From: Phoronis australis
Taxonomy: Eukaryota > Phoronida > Phoronidae
Direction: 5' to 3'
NCBI GenBank assembly: GCA_002633005.1
Contig: NMRA01000109.1
Span: forward strand, 347,846-407,023
DNA: 59,178 nt
Below the pieces are notes generated by a model, which saw only the letters and a list, made by a program, of their open reading frames with translations, was not told where the DNA came from and made no database searches. Within the stretch, counting starts at the first letter, position 1. The number at the start of each line of letters is the position of its first letter. A program made the position numbers and the translations under genes. This document shows, in pieces, positions 11,839 through 22,929 of the stretch.

Positions 11839-12003
11839 TCTTCGACAGGTGGCCACAAATTCCCAAAAGACCTAAGGTTACTATATTCGCGGACAACTGC
11901 GGTCAACAGGGTCAACTAACTGACAAAAAGTGTGTGGATGTTGAAGCCCCGTGTGTGCTCTATGACTATGCAGTTCTATTCGGAGACTACACAACATTAC
12001 TTG
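11839..12003 (+). CDS. Cys-containing internal exon of the modular gene
   Basis: Starting at 11839 the exon is 165 nt, phase 1 at both ends, with a strong donor gtaagt at 12004. A second AG at 11848 would give a shorter exon in another phase, so I prefer 11839, although its tract is weak. The peptide includes RPKVTIFADNCGQQG, DKKCVDVEAPC and YDYAVLFGDYTTLL. The PKVT stretch resembles the beginning of the TSP1 exon, but WSxW is absent, so it is not a normal TSP1 repeat. A TA-flanked transposon begins 58 bp downstream of the donor. Confidence 0.5.
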
Positions 12004-12061
12004 GTAAGTTTTTAGCAATCAGTTTCTATCAACATCGTTCGGTGATGTTATCCCCACCATA

Positions 12062-15000
12062 GTCGGTGGGCCAGATTTTGTAGGGCCTCTAGAAAATGGT
12101 TTTTGTGAGTACTTTAGGGGGGCAATTTTATTTTGGTGTTTTTTAATTCATTTATAAGAGTGTTTTCAAAATCTAAAAAGTTCCCACATATAAAGTTGCA
12201 CATTTTTGAGAAATTTGAGTTTGAAGTTACCTAATAATCACCAAAGAGCTTAGTAAACTTATATTTGTAAAAAACAACAGTTTTGGTGACTTTTTTGTAA
12301 AACAAGTTATATGGTCCCATCACTGCCATTGTATTGAACAATATCACACTCACATTACATGTTTTACTATTGTAGATTAATTGTAAACAGGGAAATTTAA
12401 AAAATGTAAAGAGACACCTAGTGGCAAAAATGCAAACTAAGTCTGAATGTTACTAGGATGTTATTCTGGCATTGTCAGGCAACAAAAATAACACAAAACA
12501 CTTGAGACTGGGCAAAATTTGTGCCTCAATGACAAAAACATTGACTAATGGTGTAAAATACAGCTTGTTTGAATAATTCACCAGAAATACGTTATAGTAC
12601 AAAAACAATATAGTTGAATGATCTCTGTGAATGTGCACAACGACTGTATGAAAATAATAGATTATTCTGACAGCGTTTATCAAGCAGTATGAGACAAATA
12701 CATGACGGTGATCAAAGTATGTACTTTCTATGACTTAATCAACAAATAGAATTAACTTTTTAATACAAAAAAGGAAATAACGGGGTTGGAGGTCTATTTA
12801 GGGTTGACTTGTCAAAGAACTATCCAATGTTATGCAGTCATTGTTGCTGATGTTACTACAGTTGTCACAGCTGCACATTTCTGAACAGTTTGACCCAGCA
12901 TTGCAGCACAAACTCAGTTTCCCAGCACACATGTTCTTTTTGCACTAGCAGCGTTCATCGTTTAGTACTGTCAATGGAGATGCGGTCATTGCCATACATA
13001 TTAACTGCAAAGCTCCACCGCCAAGGAGCCAACTATGGTCGATTAGAGAGGGTACAGCACTGCACACTGGTGATTAGCCCGCAGGCAATGAATGGTCAAA
13101 CACTAAGTCCTTGTTTGGAGGCGGAGAGGATTTGGACAAACGTTTGATTCAAAATATGTTATAATGGGCTGTGTTAATTAGAGTCAGCAAGTGAATTATT
13201 GAACACTAGCCTCAATTCACTTTCGTATATCTTAGTCGGGCACAAACTACAACAGTGAGTAGCTTCAACAATATTTCTTAAGATTGCCTGTCCAAATAAC
13301 TTCATGCACACCAGCTTTCTGAAGAACAGCTTCAAAGTCTTGCTTTAGTTTTGAAAGGCAAATGACATCTCCTTGGGTTAGAAGCTTCGATTCAATGAAC
13401 TCCAAACAAAACTGTAGAAAAACATCTCTGAAAAGTGTGAATTCGTCACTCTTCACAATAGTTGTCTTTCTATTTTTTATAGCATGATGATCTGTGGTAC
13501 TTGGCTTCTAAGACGCAAGGTCTTTATCTTTGAATTTCATTTGAGTATTCAGGGCTCTGGACCGAGCTGTTGCTTGTCCAACTGAAAAAAACCCGAACTG
13601 TTAACACTAATTTAACATTCAACTGTGAGTCAGTTGGCATGCAACTTTTTCAGACGGACTTATCAGGAACTGATCCACCACCAGCCTAACAAATTTACAT
13701 GCCATCTGATCTGTAGCCTAATAATGTTGATCGTCTAATAATTAGATCAGTTGATGCAACTGAAAATACATCAGCTGATATACCAGTGCAGTGATTGAAA
13801 TATAATTTTTTTTAAATCAGATGCTCAAACCATAGTCAATCGATTTACACTTAAGGTAATCGACGTTTGACGAAATGAACAGTGGCTTCCATCGTCCTCA
13901 AATTTCGACGGCGACGATGGCCACTTAGGCACTTTAATTTAATTATCATTGCAGCTACCTAAGTAATTAATGTTTACAAAAAATTGAGACTACGGCAGGG
14001 GATGACGGGCACTTGGGCATGTTGTTTGCAACCATCTACTCCATTTAACTTTCTCAATTTTTTTTACTTAAAGTGGTTTAAAATCACACCCACAGTATAA
14101 CGCCATATGATTATCCCTTAGCGCAAGCAGTGTCGATGTAGCAAATGAATGGAGTGTTCGAAAAACAGGATTGCAGGAGTATTTGTTTAAACTGGGAACA
14201 AATGAAAACATTAACGACCTCCTCAGAGGCATCTTTCTACACGGTACTTCTAAACTTATAGGAACATAATTTGCCGAAAAGTATCCGGCATATGGAGTAC
14301 CTATGGTATGATCATCGTCTCTACTGGGTCAGCAATATTGTCTAAGGCCTAGGCAGCCAAGGGGCTAAAAAAGTTAAAAAAAACAACTGGTGATAATACT
14401 GAAACACACATGGCAAACACCAAGATGTATTTTTCAAAAACACGTACCTGTTTTTGAAAGCTATACTTCTTTCTCTTTCTTGAAATGTGGCCCATAATGT
14501 ACTTTTCCTGCTAACAAATGGTGCACTCATGCTACAGAATGTTCTTATCCTGTTCAGGTTAATTGGGTGTTTCAGATTTTGGAAGTATAATCGATTCTCT
14601 TGGGAAATTTTGGATAACATCTGTATCACGTTCAGCAACTTCAGCTTTAGTACTACTGTTGGTGCCTTGAAACATTGCTATGCCGTTCTATGTCCTTTCA
14701 ATTTTTTGGTCTGACACTTGGTCTTCTAGTCTACCTCAGCAGTATACTGTGTAGGCTACCAGGACATGCAGCTGTTTTCTGCACAAGCGTTTGTGACACC
14801 TCTTCTTCTTTTTGATCTACTGATCTACAGAGTTCCACAGTCAATCATCTTTCGTCAGGAAGCTTTCCTAAGCTTTTTTTAGGCTCTGACATCACAATTT
14901 TGTGCTGTTTGATAAACCTTGAATTATACAGGCATCAAACTCTATGGGAGCAGCCATATTGAAGTAACTAAGCACAACAATACAATCTGGCTCTCTGATT

Positions 15001-15216
15001 GGTCAATTCAATAGAAAAGCGCCATCAAGTGGCAGGAAAGTGCATCATATTTTGTACAACAAAAACACCCTTTTTTAAAAAAATGTGCAAGTGTAGACGT
15101 GGGAACTATTTGGAATTTGATTTATAGGTATATTATCTAGCCACATAGAAAAAACTAGGTTGCCCCCCCCCCAAAGTACTCACAAGGATGAAGGCTATGA
15201 GATCTGGCCCACCGAC
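12062..15216 (-). mobile_element. 3.15-kb inverted-repeat DNA transposon, TA-flanked, decayed
   Basis: The outermost 15 bp (GTCGGTGGGCCAGAT) are perfect inverted repeats. A second block, TTGTGAGTACTTT followed by a G run and CAA, is conserved about 45 bp further in. Both ends are flanked by TA (12060-12061 and 15217-15218), suggesting a TA target duplication. Remnant frames are on the minus strand: 14342-14638, about 14890 (beginning MSEPKKSLGKLPDE) and 13265-13456. None shows a transposase signature I can name, so the superfamily is left open. A CACCTAGTGGC core lies at about 12416. Confidence 0.6.
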
Positions 15217-15218
15217 TA

Positions 15219-16190
15219 CCAGTTACCCCACTGAATAACAGTTTTATTGAGTAGAGCTAAGTGTTTCTTTTTGGAAACTCACCCGATGCCGAGTAGGCTA
15301 GCAGCACATATTCATGTTGTCCTGGGTGGGAGTGCTATCAAAATAAGAGTTGTATGGTACGTGATGCACAGAAGTCAAGAGTGACTTTTTCACAGCAGTT
15401 TCTCTTCAAAAATATGTTGCTTCCAATAAAATTCTCTAGATGAGTGAGTTTCCTTATTTTATCGTGGACCCCACCCCCAGGACCACCAGCTCAGTTATCG
15501 AATTAACATGAATAAGCCTTAATTCAGTAAATGTCGTAACATTGCATTGGAAAAAAANTATGGTGATTGGTCTACAGTTTCACATAAAAGTAAATAATTA
15601 CTATTTTCAGAAACCAAGGGTGTATATAATGAGTATTGCATAAAACTGTGTCTTTATTTTTATCCCTAGCCATAGCAATTCTTTAAACGCATAACTTGTC
15701 TGTAAAATATACAAGTTTTTTGAGACAACTTCAAACATTTGTTACCCATTTTCAAGCCTTTTTAATTTTGATACTTTCAGCAATTTTAAACTCAGATTAC
15801 AGGTTCATGGGTCTGTCAAGCATACTTCTAGCCTAAGGTTGAGGGAACCGTTTTTCTTCTAATAGAAGATATGAAGACTTGGGTCATTTAAAAATGATGG
15901 ATTATCTTTCTGTTGTTTAAGAGTAATTACAAATCGTAAGGCACCATCAAAAATGCAATTTTCACAAAATGGCAGTCATTTGAATTTATAACGACTTGCA
16001 ACATTTCAAGGCATGAGTTAAGACTATTCAGTCACTGTGAATTCGGAAAATGTAATATATTTTTGGTGGTTTTACAATTGATACAAGTAGCAAAACAGTT
16101 TCATGAAATCAACTTGAAGGGACTTCGTGAAGGTTAAGAATTACCTCACCATGCTCTTTTCCTCAAACATGTATTACCTGTTATTTCCAG
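15219..16190. other. Intronic stretch
   Basis: Nothing supported. One undetermined base (n) at about 15558. The end provides the acceptor tract for the next exon. Confidence 0.4.
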
Positions 16191-16340
16191 TTGTACCAAA
16201 TATTACAACCCCCAATGCCAATCCCCCCTCGGAAAATTTCCCAAAACCGTATTTTGATATCAATTGTCTAAAAGAAGAAGATACCCAAGTGTTTTTCCAT
16301 CCCGATCTAAATCAGCTAACATGTTATAAGCCCCTTTAGC
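16191..16340 (+). CDS. Candidate exon of the modular gene ending on an in-frame TAG
   Basis: The acceptor is good (gttatttccag). In phase 1 it reads VPNITTPNANPP, then FPKPYFDINC and FHPDLNQLTCYKPL, then TAG at 16337-16339. If gtatat at 16341 were the donor, the exon would be 150 nt and symmetric phase 1-1 like its neighbours, with the TAG as its last whole codon; a better donor (gtaagt, 16348) would break the symmetry. The reading could be a nonsense-bearing pseudo-exon, an alternative last exon (an AATAAA lies near 16622), or a polymorphism or sequence error. The domain is not recognised; two cysteines are visible. Confidence 0.4.
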
Positions 16341-17336
16341 GTATATAGTAAGTGGAATTTTCAACAACTGTAGCCAATATTTTACGTATGTGATCAAGTA
16401 CTTTGCATGGAGCGGATAAAACTCGCATTCGTCCCATGTAGCTGCGTTTGGGAATGAATTTCTAACTCCAAGAGCATTTAAATTTTTCAAAGTTTAACAC
16501 ATACCATTTCAGGTGATTTTTGATTCAGTCTGAAGAGTTTTTTCAATTATTAACCCACAATCGCACAATGCCTTCCACACCGAACTTTGTGTCACGGAAT
16601 AGAAGGAATACGTGGGTGGTTAATAAACTATTGTTATAAGATCGCCAACAGCTGAAAAACACTACAGATTGGTTAATATTTGTATTTTTGATTTGCCTTT
16701 AATTTGGTGTAGTGCACTACAAATTTCATCAACATGAACCCGATTCTCTGACTAAGCTCCCTAAGCTTTCAAGGAATTCCCAATTTGGTGTGTACGCTAT
16801 CTTAAAATTAAGCAGAATTCTAAGCCCAAGCATGCAAGAGCATTCAACAACACAGTCTTCGTCAGCAAAAAAAAATTCCATTCACACTACGTTGGCCATC
16901 TTTTTTCAATAACGCACAATATTTAATCAAAAATTAAGCCGAAAATCTGCATTAAATCCAGTTGACTTTGAAAAAATTCAACGTCATGTTCGAAGACTAA
17001 AATTATTTGGGCTGAGCTTTATTTGAATAAAATGGTTTGTGTAAAGTTTTGTTTCATGAAGGTTTTTACCAAAAATGAAGCGGAAGTAGTATCTTTAAGA
17101 TCGTTGTGGTATTTTTATCAGAAGAATGTCTTTTGGAAAAGAAGTTTTCAATCCAGCAGCTTTTTTACGAAAACAGCAGTTTTCGATAAAGGCACATGCC
17201 ATAAACGTCGCCGTTAAACAGAACAGTACGAGAAAATTTGTTTTTTATGAAAAAAAAAACTAAATATTGTCGAACTCCATTTTTGCCTTTCGTTTTTTCT
17301 GAATTTGGGTTAACCTTTTTATTCCTCATATTCCAG
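16341..17336. other. Intronic stretch before the kringle exon
   Basis: AT-rich with no supported feature. It ends in a long pyrimidine-rich tract (ttgggttaacctttttattcctcatattccag, given here in pieces: ttaaccttttt, attcctcatattccag) that serves the kringle exon. Confidence 0.4.
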
Positions 17337-17639
17337 ATTGGATTCCAAACATCGATTGTAGGACAACACAAAAAGGGGAAAAGTACGTTGGTTACGTGAG
17401 TATGACGGTTCAAGGGACCATGTGTGAACCGTGGAACAGGCCTAATGTTGCTCAGGGATCAATTCATCCTGTGAAAAATGGCAAATTCGAGCCGTATACC
17501 CACTTCCCTGATGGCCTTAATTATACGAAATTCTGCCGAAACCCAGATGGCTCAAGACAACCATGGTGCTTTGTTTATTGGAAAGATGCCCTACCGGAGG
17601 GCAAGGGTCGATGGGCTTATTGTGATATACCCATGTGTC
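17337..17639 (+). CDS. Kringle domain exon
   Basis: A 303-nt exon, phase 1-1, with acceptor attccag and donor gtaagt, encoding a complete kringle of about 80 residues inside 101. The six cysteines are in order: IDC-RTTQKGEKYVG, GTMCEPWN, YTKFC, QPWCF, WAYC and IPMC. The hallmarks YVG, PW, HFPDGL, YTKFCRNPDGSRQPWC and W-AYC are all present. Kringles are disulfide-bonded extracellular modules, found in plasma proteases, HGF-like proteins, ROR receptors and many invertebrate mosaic proteins, that bind lysine-bearing ligands, glycans or membranes. A kringle with TSP1 and no protease exon in view suggests a non-enzymatic mosaic protein, but the rest of the gene lies beyond the window. Confidence 0.92.
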
Positions 17640-19049
17640 GTAAGTATACAGGAAACTTTTGAAGCTGTCTACTAGCTGAATGTCGGAATAACTAGCCGTA
17701 TTGAAATTCACTATCCCGGCAGACGGCGATCAGGTCTTGGTGGACAGGCAGCTCCTCCAGATCCCATGTAGTGTGGTACAAACTTCAAATGTCCACCCGC
17801 GAATAAAAGAAAAGTTTTAGAAATGTCAATATGTGAACAGAGATCATCTCCCATACGCTTCCCACTATGCTTAGGAATCCGAGACAACGCCTGTGGCTGA
17901 GTTTGGTTAGTGGGGGTATTTCTGTCTCAGCCGGCTTCAAAAATATAAAATAAATTTGTGAACTTAATGTAATAAAACAATGGGATGGGCTGACCATGGC
18001 GTTTGCTCCCATGCTTTTTAATTCATGAACCAATGCCTACTAATCGGACGCCTGCCCACCAAATCTGAGTCGGGACCAAATAGAAGTCACACGCTCTAGT
18101 TACTCTAGAGGAGTATCAGAAAATACCAACACTGGCAAAAATCGAGTAATTGGAGGAATTCAGTCAGCGAGGATAATGTATATTTTAGGAAACAAATCAC
18201 AAGCAGGGTGTTAGTAAACAGTAGCAACCCCATGGAGAAGGGAGATTGGACAGTATGCTGGTATATATCCTAGAGGATTCTATCCAAGGAAGTGGCCTGT
18301 GTGAAGTAATAAACATATGGTAGGCCTGCAGAAAGTATAAGCAAGAAGGCTACATTTCTTTTCAAAAACGATCATCTTAACAACATATGAAAATGGGTAC
18401 AATTTCAAAAAAAATCAAAATACACGACATGGTGACTTAGTGCAGGTCCAATGTAGCAGATATATTTCCAAAGCACTACCCACTCATGTAGCGCTCAATA
18501 TGCCTCGAAAGAAATATTTTCTTCAACACTTCCTATGGCAAATTATAAAGCAGGTGATCTGGCACACAATTAAATTATATCACAGAAGTCGATACCACGA
18601 TAGAAACTAAACGTTTACCTAAAATTGGAATCAATTTGTACGAAAAAAAAACTATTGCCGCCATATATCCCCGTGTCATTTTTCATCATCAAACGTTTAC
18701 TTGTATTAAACGCCTCTCGTCCGAAGTATTATAAAAAATTAAACATGCACATTTGCACACACAGTCAACGTATTAAAGATTTGTTCTCTTCTTTTACGGG
18801 CAGAATATACACATTCAATAACAGATTATTTGGATTAGTTAACAGGAAAACACAGAATTCTTGAGTTGGATAATTCCATTAAACTCCTTTCATAAAACGT
18901 GACTTAAGTTCACAATATCCCTTTCAAATCAAAATAAAAGGTATTTATCCTCTATAATACCATCATTTCAAATCAAACATAATGTATTATAATATTCCAC
19001 TTTATCGTGTCTACCCACTTCCACTTGTAGTTTATGGTTGGAGCAAGGT
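17640..19049. other. Intronic stretch
   Basis: No exon supported. Positions 17716-17776 resemble 44567-44634 (AGACRGCRATCAGGTCTT and CAGATCCC blocks), a minor dispersed repeat. The frame at 18625-18864 has no domain. Confidence 0.35.
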
Positions 19050-19465
19050 CCATTGAATTCGAAAAGCCTGACTTACAAACATGTAGGCCTATTGTTGACT
19101 CACGAGTAGGTGTTAACTTCGAGTCTGCTGTGGCAGATCTACATTAGGATGCCGCAGAAATGGGGCCCAACCACATATTTTCGAAGGCAGAGGTCCGCGT
19201 GCATTCCAATCCGTCTCTGAATAGGGGCCCAAACGCAAATATAAAGGACAATAGCCCTGCAACACTCAGAAACGAAATGCTGGTGGCGTTTTCAGTCGCC
19301 CGTTGTGTGTGTCTTGCGGCCCCCTTTATCCACCAATAGTAATTGTTACTTTATCTTGAAATATTAATCAAACATTCCATAACTCGTCGAACATTTTTTA
19401 CTCTGCAAGCTTAAAAGAGTAATTACACAAAAAACATGTTACAAAAACACTGACATTTTATTTAA

Positions 19466-21296
19466 AGTCCTTCTCTCAAACTGCCTATGTGGTTCCAGTA
19501 TCCGAAAATACTTACTACATAAATTCTTATTTTCGACACTCTTTCTTTATATTCTTTTCGCCTTTCTTGCCAAAAGCGATTTTTAACAGTATTTGACCCT
19601 TCTCTCTGAGCGTATGATTACCGGTTGTCATCGGTTATTTCCGTACCCACATTTCCGGGTCATCAGTTCAGGAACTTGTCCTGAACGCTGCCATTTTTTC
19701 CTTGTAACTGAATGTGCTATGGCTTGCTCGAAAAGTCTTCATTATTTTGTTTTATTAGTAATATATCGTGATTCGTTTGCATATGTAGTGTATTTATAGT
19801 TTGTAGTTAGTGGTCGTTGATTTTTTTGGAATGTTACGCGTACTTAGTATGTTAAAATAGCATTGGTGTTTAGTTCCTTACGTAGGCGGGTCGAACCTAG
19901 GAACCAATATGGGTCGAACCAATTTTTTTTCGGTTTTATTTTTTTCCTCGTTTTGAAAAAGTACTTTGCTATCATCGGAAAGGTAGTACATTCTACTCAG
20001 TAAAAATCGAAAAAGTATCAAAATCGGGGCAAGCAGTGTAAAGTTATTGCAAGTTTTGTGGCGAAATTTGGGTCACTTTGTTTGGATCGCGTCGGCCATA
20101 TTGGAGGACAGCGGGATGAGTTACGAGTTTAAAACTTTGTGTAAATTGTTTTCGCCAACAAATTACGGTAAAATTTAGTTAGACATATCTTTACTTACTA
20201 TTCTGCACGATTTAGCAGTGTTCACCAAATTTCAGCCTCGCAGTTGTTACTCATTAAGTGATAAATGTGCTCACAATTCCCGTTGGACTTCGTCTCATTT
20301 CTGGCGGCACCTACAATGTCGACTTTTGCTGAACTGAAAGGCATGTTCAATCGGCTACTTTGTAATTTGTGAAGATTTAACGTTGATACATTTTGACAAA
20401 CGTTGCTACAAAAAAGAAACTTTGTTCAATTTTCGTGTTTTTTGTGTTTGTGGCCAGCGACCAGTTAGGCCTAAGGGTAGTCTTGGCGCAAAGCTGTCTC
20501 CCGTTCAGTAACGCTAGGACCTCGCTAAAAAGCAAGACTTCGCGAGAATACGTGAGATTTCGCCGTGTATTTTGAATAAGAACACGTGACTTTGACTAGG
20601 TTTTAGCTAGGTCCTAGCGTAGGTCCTAGCGTCTACTGAACGCACGCCTGTATAGGCCTACTAACAAGCTGTATTTTGACTATAGTCTTCACTGGTTGCT
20701 GGTGACTGAGGCTAACTAAGGTCTGCCGCGGCAGTGTGACACAGGACTAACCAGCCCGTAATTTCATGCAAGTGTCTGAAACTACCCTTGAATATATGCA
20801 GCATTTATGATTTGACCATTTTACTTCGACAAAACAGCTTGCAACCTGCATGCATTTACCGTTCGCCAGTGTCTGGTCTCGATCGGCACCGGGTCCGATA
20901 GGCTGCGGTCCCGAGTCTGGCAAAATAATTTCTGTCAAAATTTATTCGCCACATTTCTTCAGCAAATTCCATAAAATTGTCCGTAGTTTGATTTTATCAA
21001 AATTAAGGGGCGCTGTCGATTAATTTATCACCGTTTGCTGGCTGGTAACAGTACAGGCACTGCTCCAGTCGCACTGACGGCGTTTTCTCGGCCTGGGTTC
21101 CTGAATGAATTGTACTTCCGGGTTCGCGGCAAGTTCAAAATGGCGGTGGTTCTTCGGGTGCGAATCGTGTGGGGCTCGTTCATTTAAACTTTTTTCGAGT
21201 ACGGATCGTGTATTAGTTATGGGGTAGGTACTTCTTGGATCCTTATAACATCTTCTAACCATGTAATAAGGGTTAACAACGCGTGAGAGAAGGACT
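19466..21296 (-). mobile_element. TTAA-target (piggyBac-type) non-autonomous element, complete copy A
   Basis: Length 1831 bp. Termini are perfect 13-bp inverted repeats, AGTCCTTCTCTCA, flanked on both sides by TTAA (19462-19465, 21297-21300). Removing the element and one TTAA restores gcaTTAAATAAAA, which matches the uninterrupted hAT copy 2 near 34889. A four-base TTAA duplication is diagnostic of piggyBac-like transposition. No transposase is visible. The shared minus frame 21307-21020 (YKDPRSTYPITNTRSVLE) is also open in copy B but has no known domain, so mobilisation in trans is inferred. Copy B at 58081 matches about 1.1 kb of it closely. Confidence 0.75.
20494..20650 (+). repeat. Invertible-looking module inside TTAA element copy A
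   Basis: About 157 bp bounded by inverted repeats (GTTCAGTA then CGCTAGGACC on one side, GGTCCTAGCGTCTACTGAAC on the other), with CAG at each outer edge in element orientation. Relative to the surrounding element it is in the opposite orientation to the same module in copy B (58731-58887). It may be a nested miniature element or an inverted segment. Confidence 0.6.
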
Positions 21297-22680
21297 TTAA
21301 TGCACACACATGCCTGCTGTTACATGTATATACAGTGCATGAACTCCAAGTAGGGCTTTCTTGCAGTTTTAAAGTTAGTAAAATACCAGGTACTAGTGAC
21401 CTGTCCAAAGATAGAATGTTTAGTTACAGAATCCTCTACAAATGTTCTTGTCCGCAGTATTGTTCTTGTCCAAGTTACATGATCTGGACTGATATCTATC
21501 AGCAGTTCTGTGTTGTCGAATCCAAGTTTCGGCATCAGGTTGCGGGTAGAACATGCAAAGCGGGGGAAAACAAGCTGAAGCATGGGCGGCGCACCATAGA
21601 GGGCTCGGGTTTATAGCCAACCCCCCCCCCCCACTTTTTTCAGTGTTACGCTTCACATGGTATGTAGGCAGTGCACCAAAGGGGGGCTGAGGGGCTTTAG
21701 TTCCCCTCTTTTTTCAGTGCTGTGCCACCACTGTGAAGTAAGAACGAGCCTCCTTTACAATCCGATTCACTTCGCTGAATCCTCGCTCGCATTCAGCTGT
21801 ACTGCAAGGAAGAGTCTTGTGCAGAGGTCCAGTTGTAGCAGAGCACTTGGTAGGTTGTCTACTCTAACCGTCTCCTGTATTGCTAAAAACTCACGCATTC
21901 CCCTGATTGCTGTTGTGGCAACCAGCCCAAACATCTCGGAAGACCCCTGAATTCGTGCTCGCCATGTCTTATCTAAAATCCCATCGGCAACGTTTTGGGG
22001 TCGAAGATGCACAGAAAAGAGCAAAGTGGCTGCTCATCATCGTCAATTGAACGTCTCTCTAAGTTCACGAGAACATTTTGAATAACCTGTCCAGGACGTA
22101 TGGTCAAGGTTGTCATTTTTGGGGTTTCCTTAAGTTCCATTGACCCAAGCCTTTTCTCTTGAGGGCATGTCAGTGTAGAATCGAATGCCTTCCCAATATT
22201 AGCTTTTAGCACAGTTTTGCTTCTGCATTGTAGATCCACAAACAGGCATGACAACTTTTCTAGCACATCGTGCATCAGCGTTTGATTCTGAGAGAACGTG
22301 GGACTTTCTAAATATTGCAGTTATCCCAATAACATGCTCCGATCTCATGGATCAGGGTTTCTGTGCTCACTGGCTAACTCGAAATGTTGATGTAGCGGGT
22401 TCAATGAAATGGGGCTGTTTATTTTTAACGATTTGCAGTACATCCGAGTTTTGCTAATCGTAAGCTCATTGAATCATGCCTGGCGGTCGCGCGCGCCGTA
22501 ATGTTCTGCAACAATGATGTCGTCAGCTATTACGCATCGATACAGTAAGTTCTCGCATGAAGAAGACTAAGTCCCACTAGACCGTCACTTAAATTTCGGT
22601 GCGTAGAGACTACGTTTTAAAGTACATTTTAAGAAATGTAACAAGAGAGAACTGCACCCACGAATGCACTACAAACGGTG

Positions 22681-22860
22681 TGCGTCTAGAGTTGTATTTT
22701 GTTCCATAAAAATAGCCACTAGATGGCGCAAAAACCTCAAATCCATCTGGAAAGAGTGACATGTCGTCCCTTGTTTAAGAGAAAGCTATTTCCCAAATTT
22801 CATAAACAATTGTCAAGGAACTTCAGAGAAAGAAACCAAAACGGAAAAAATGGCACAGTG
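22681..22860 (+). repeat. Single unit of the CTCF-like-core repeat family
   Basis: Contains GCCACTAGATGGCGC at 22715-22729, then CTCAAATCCATC and TGTCAAGGAACTTCAGAGAAAG blocks (given in part), matching array 1 (6385-6830). It sits just outside the 5' side of hAT copy 1. Confidence 0.6.
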
Positions 22861-22929
22861 TTCAAAAAATCCACCTGAAGGACATGGTTGTCTGTTGTTA
22901 GCTTCATACAAATGCCGTTAAAAAAGAGT

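Larger units (their letters stand above)
19050..22640 (-). mobile_element. hAT-like transposon, copy 1 (minus strand, interrupted)
   Basis: On the minus strand this reads from a 5' non-coding part (22640-22440) through decayed transposase frames (22275-21973, 22024-21767). It then carries a hAT dimerisation motif, STAECERGFSEVNRIV (about 21803-21755), in a shifted frame. The tail (IRQHRTADRYQSRSCNL, about 21560-21490) precedes a 3' non-coding part that resumes at 19461 after a 1.83-kb insertion. The ST-x-ECERxFS motif is typical of the C-terminal dimerisation region of hAT transposases. Frameshifts and stops make it inactive. Copy 2 on the plus strand (about 29997-35311) matches segment by segment. 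The outer boundaries are estimated from where the two copies stop matching. Confidence 0.65.

Noticed and set aside
22248-22457. Plus frame resembling the minus frame at 30320-30724
   Set aside because: Both are antisense to the hAT coding direction shown by the STAECER motif; the similarity reflects the shared DNA repeat.
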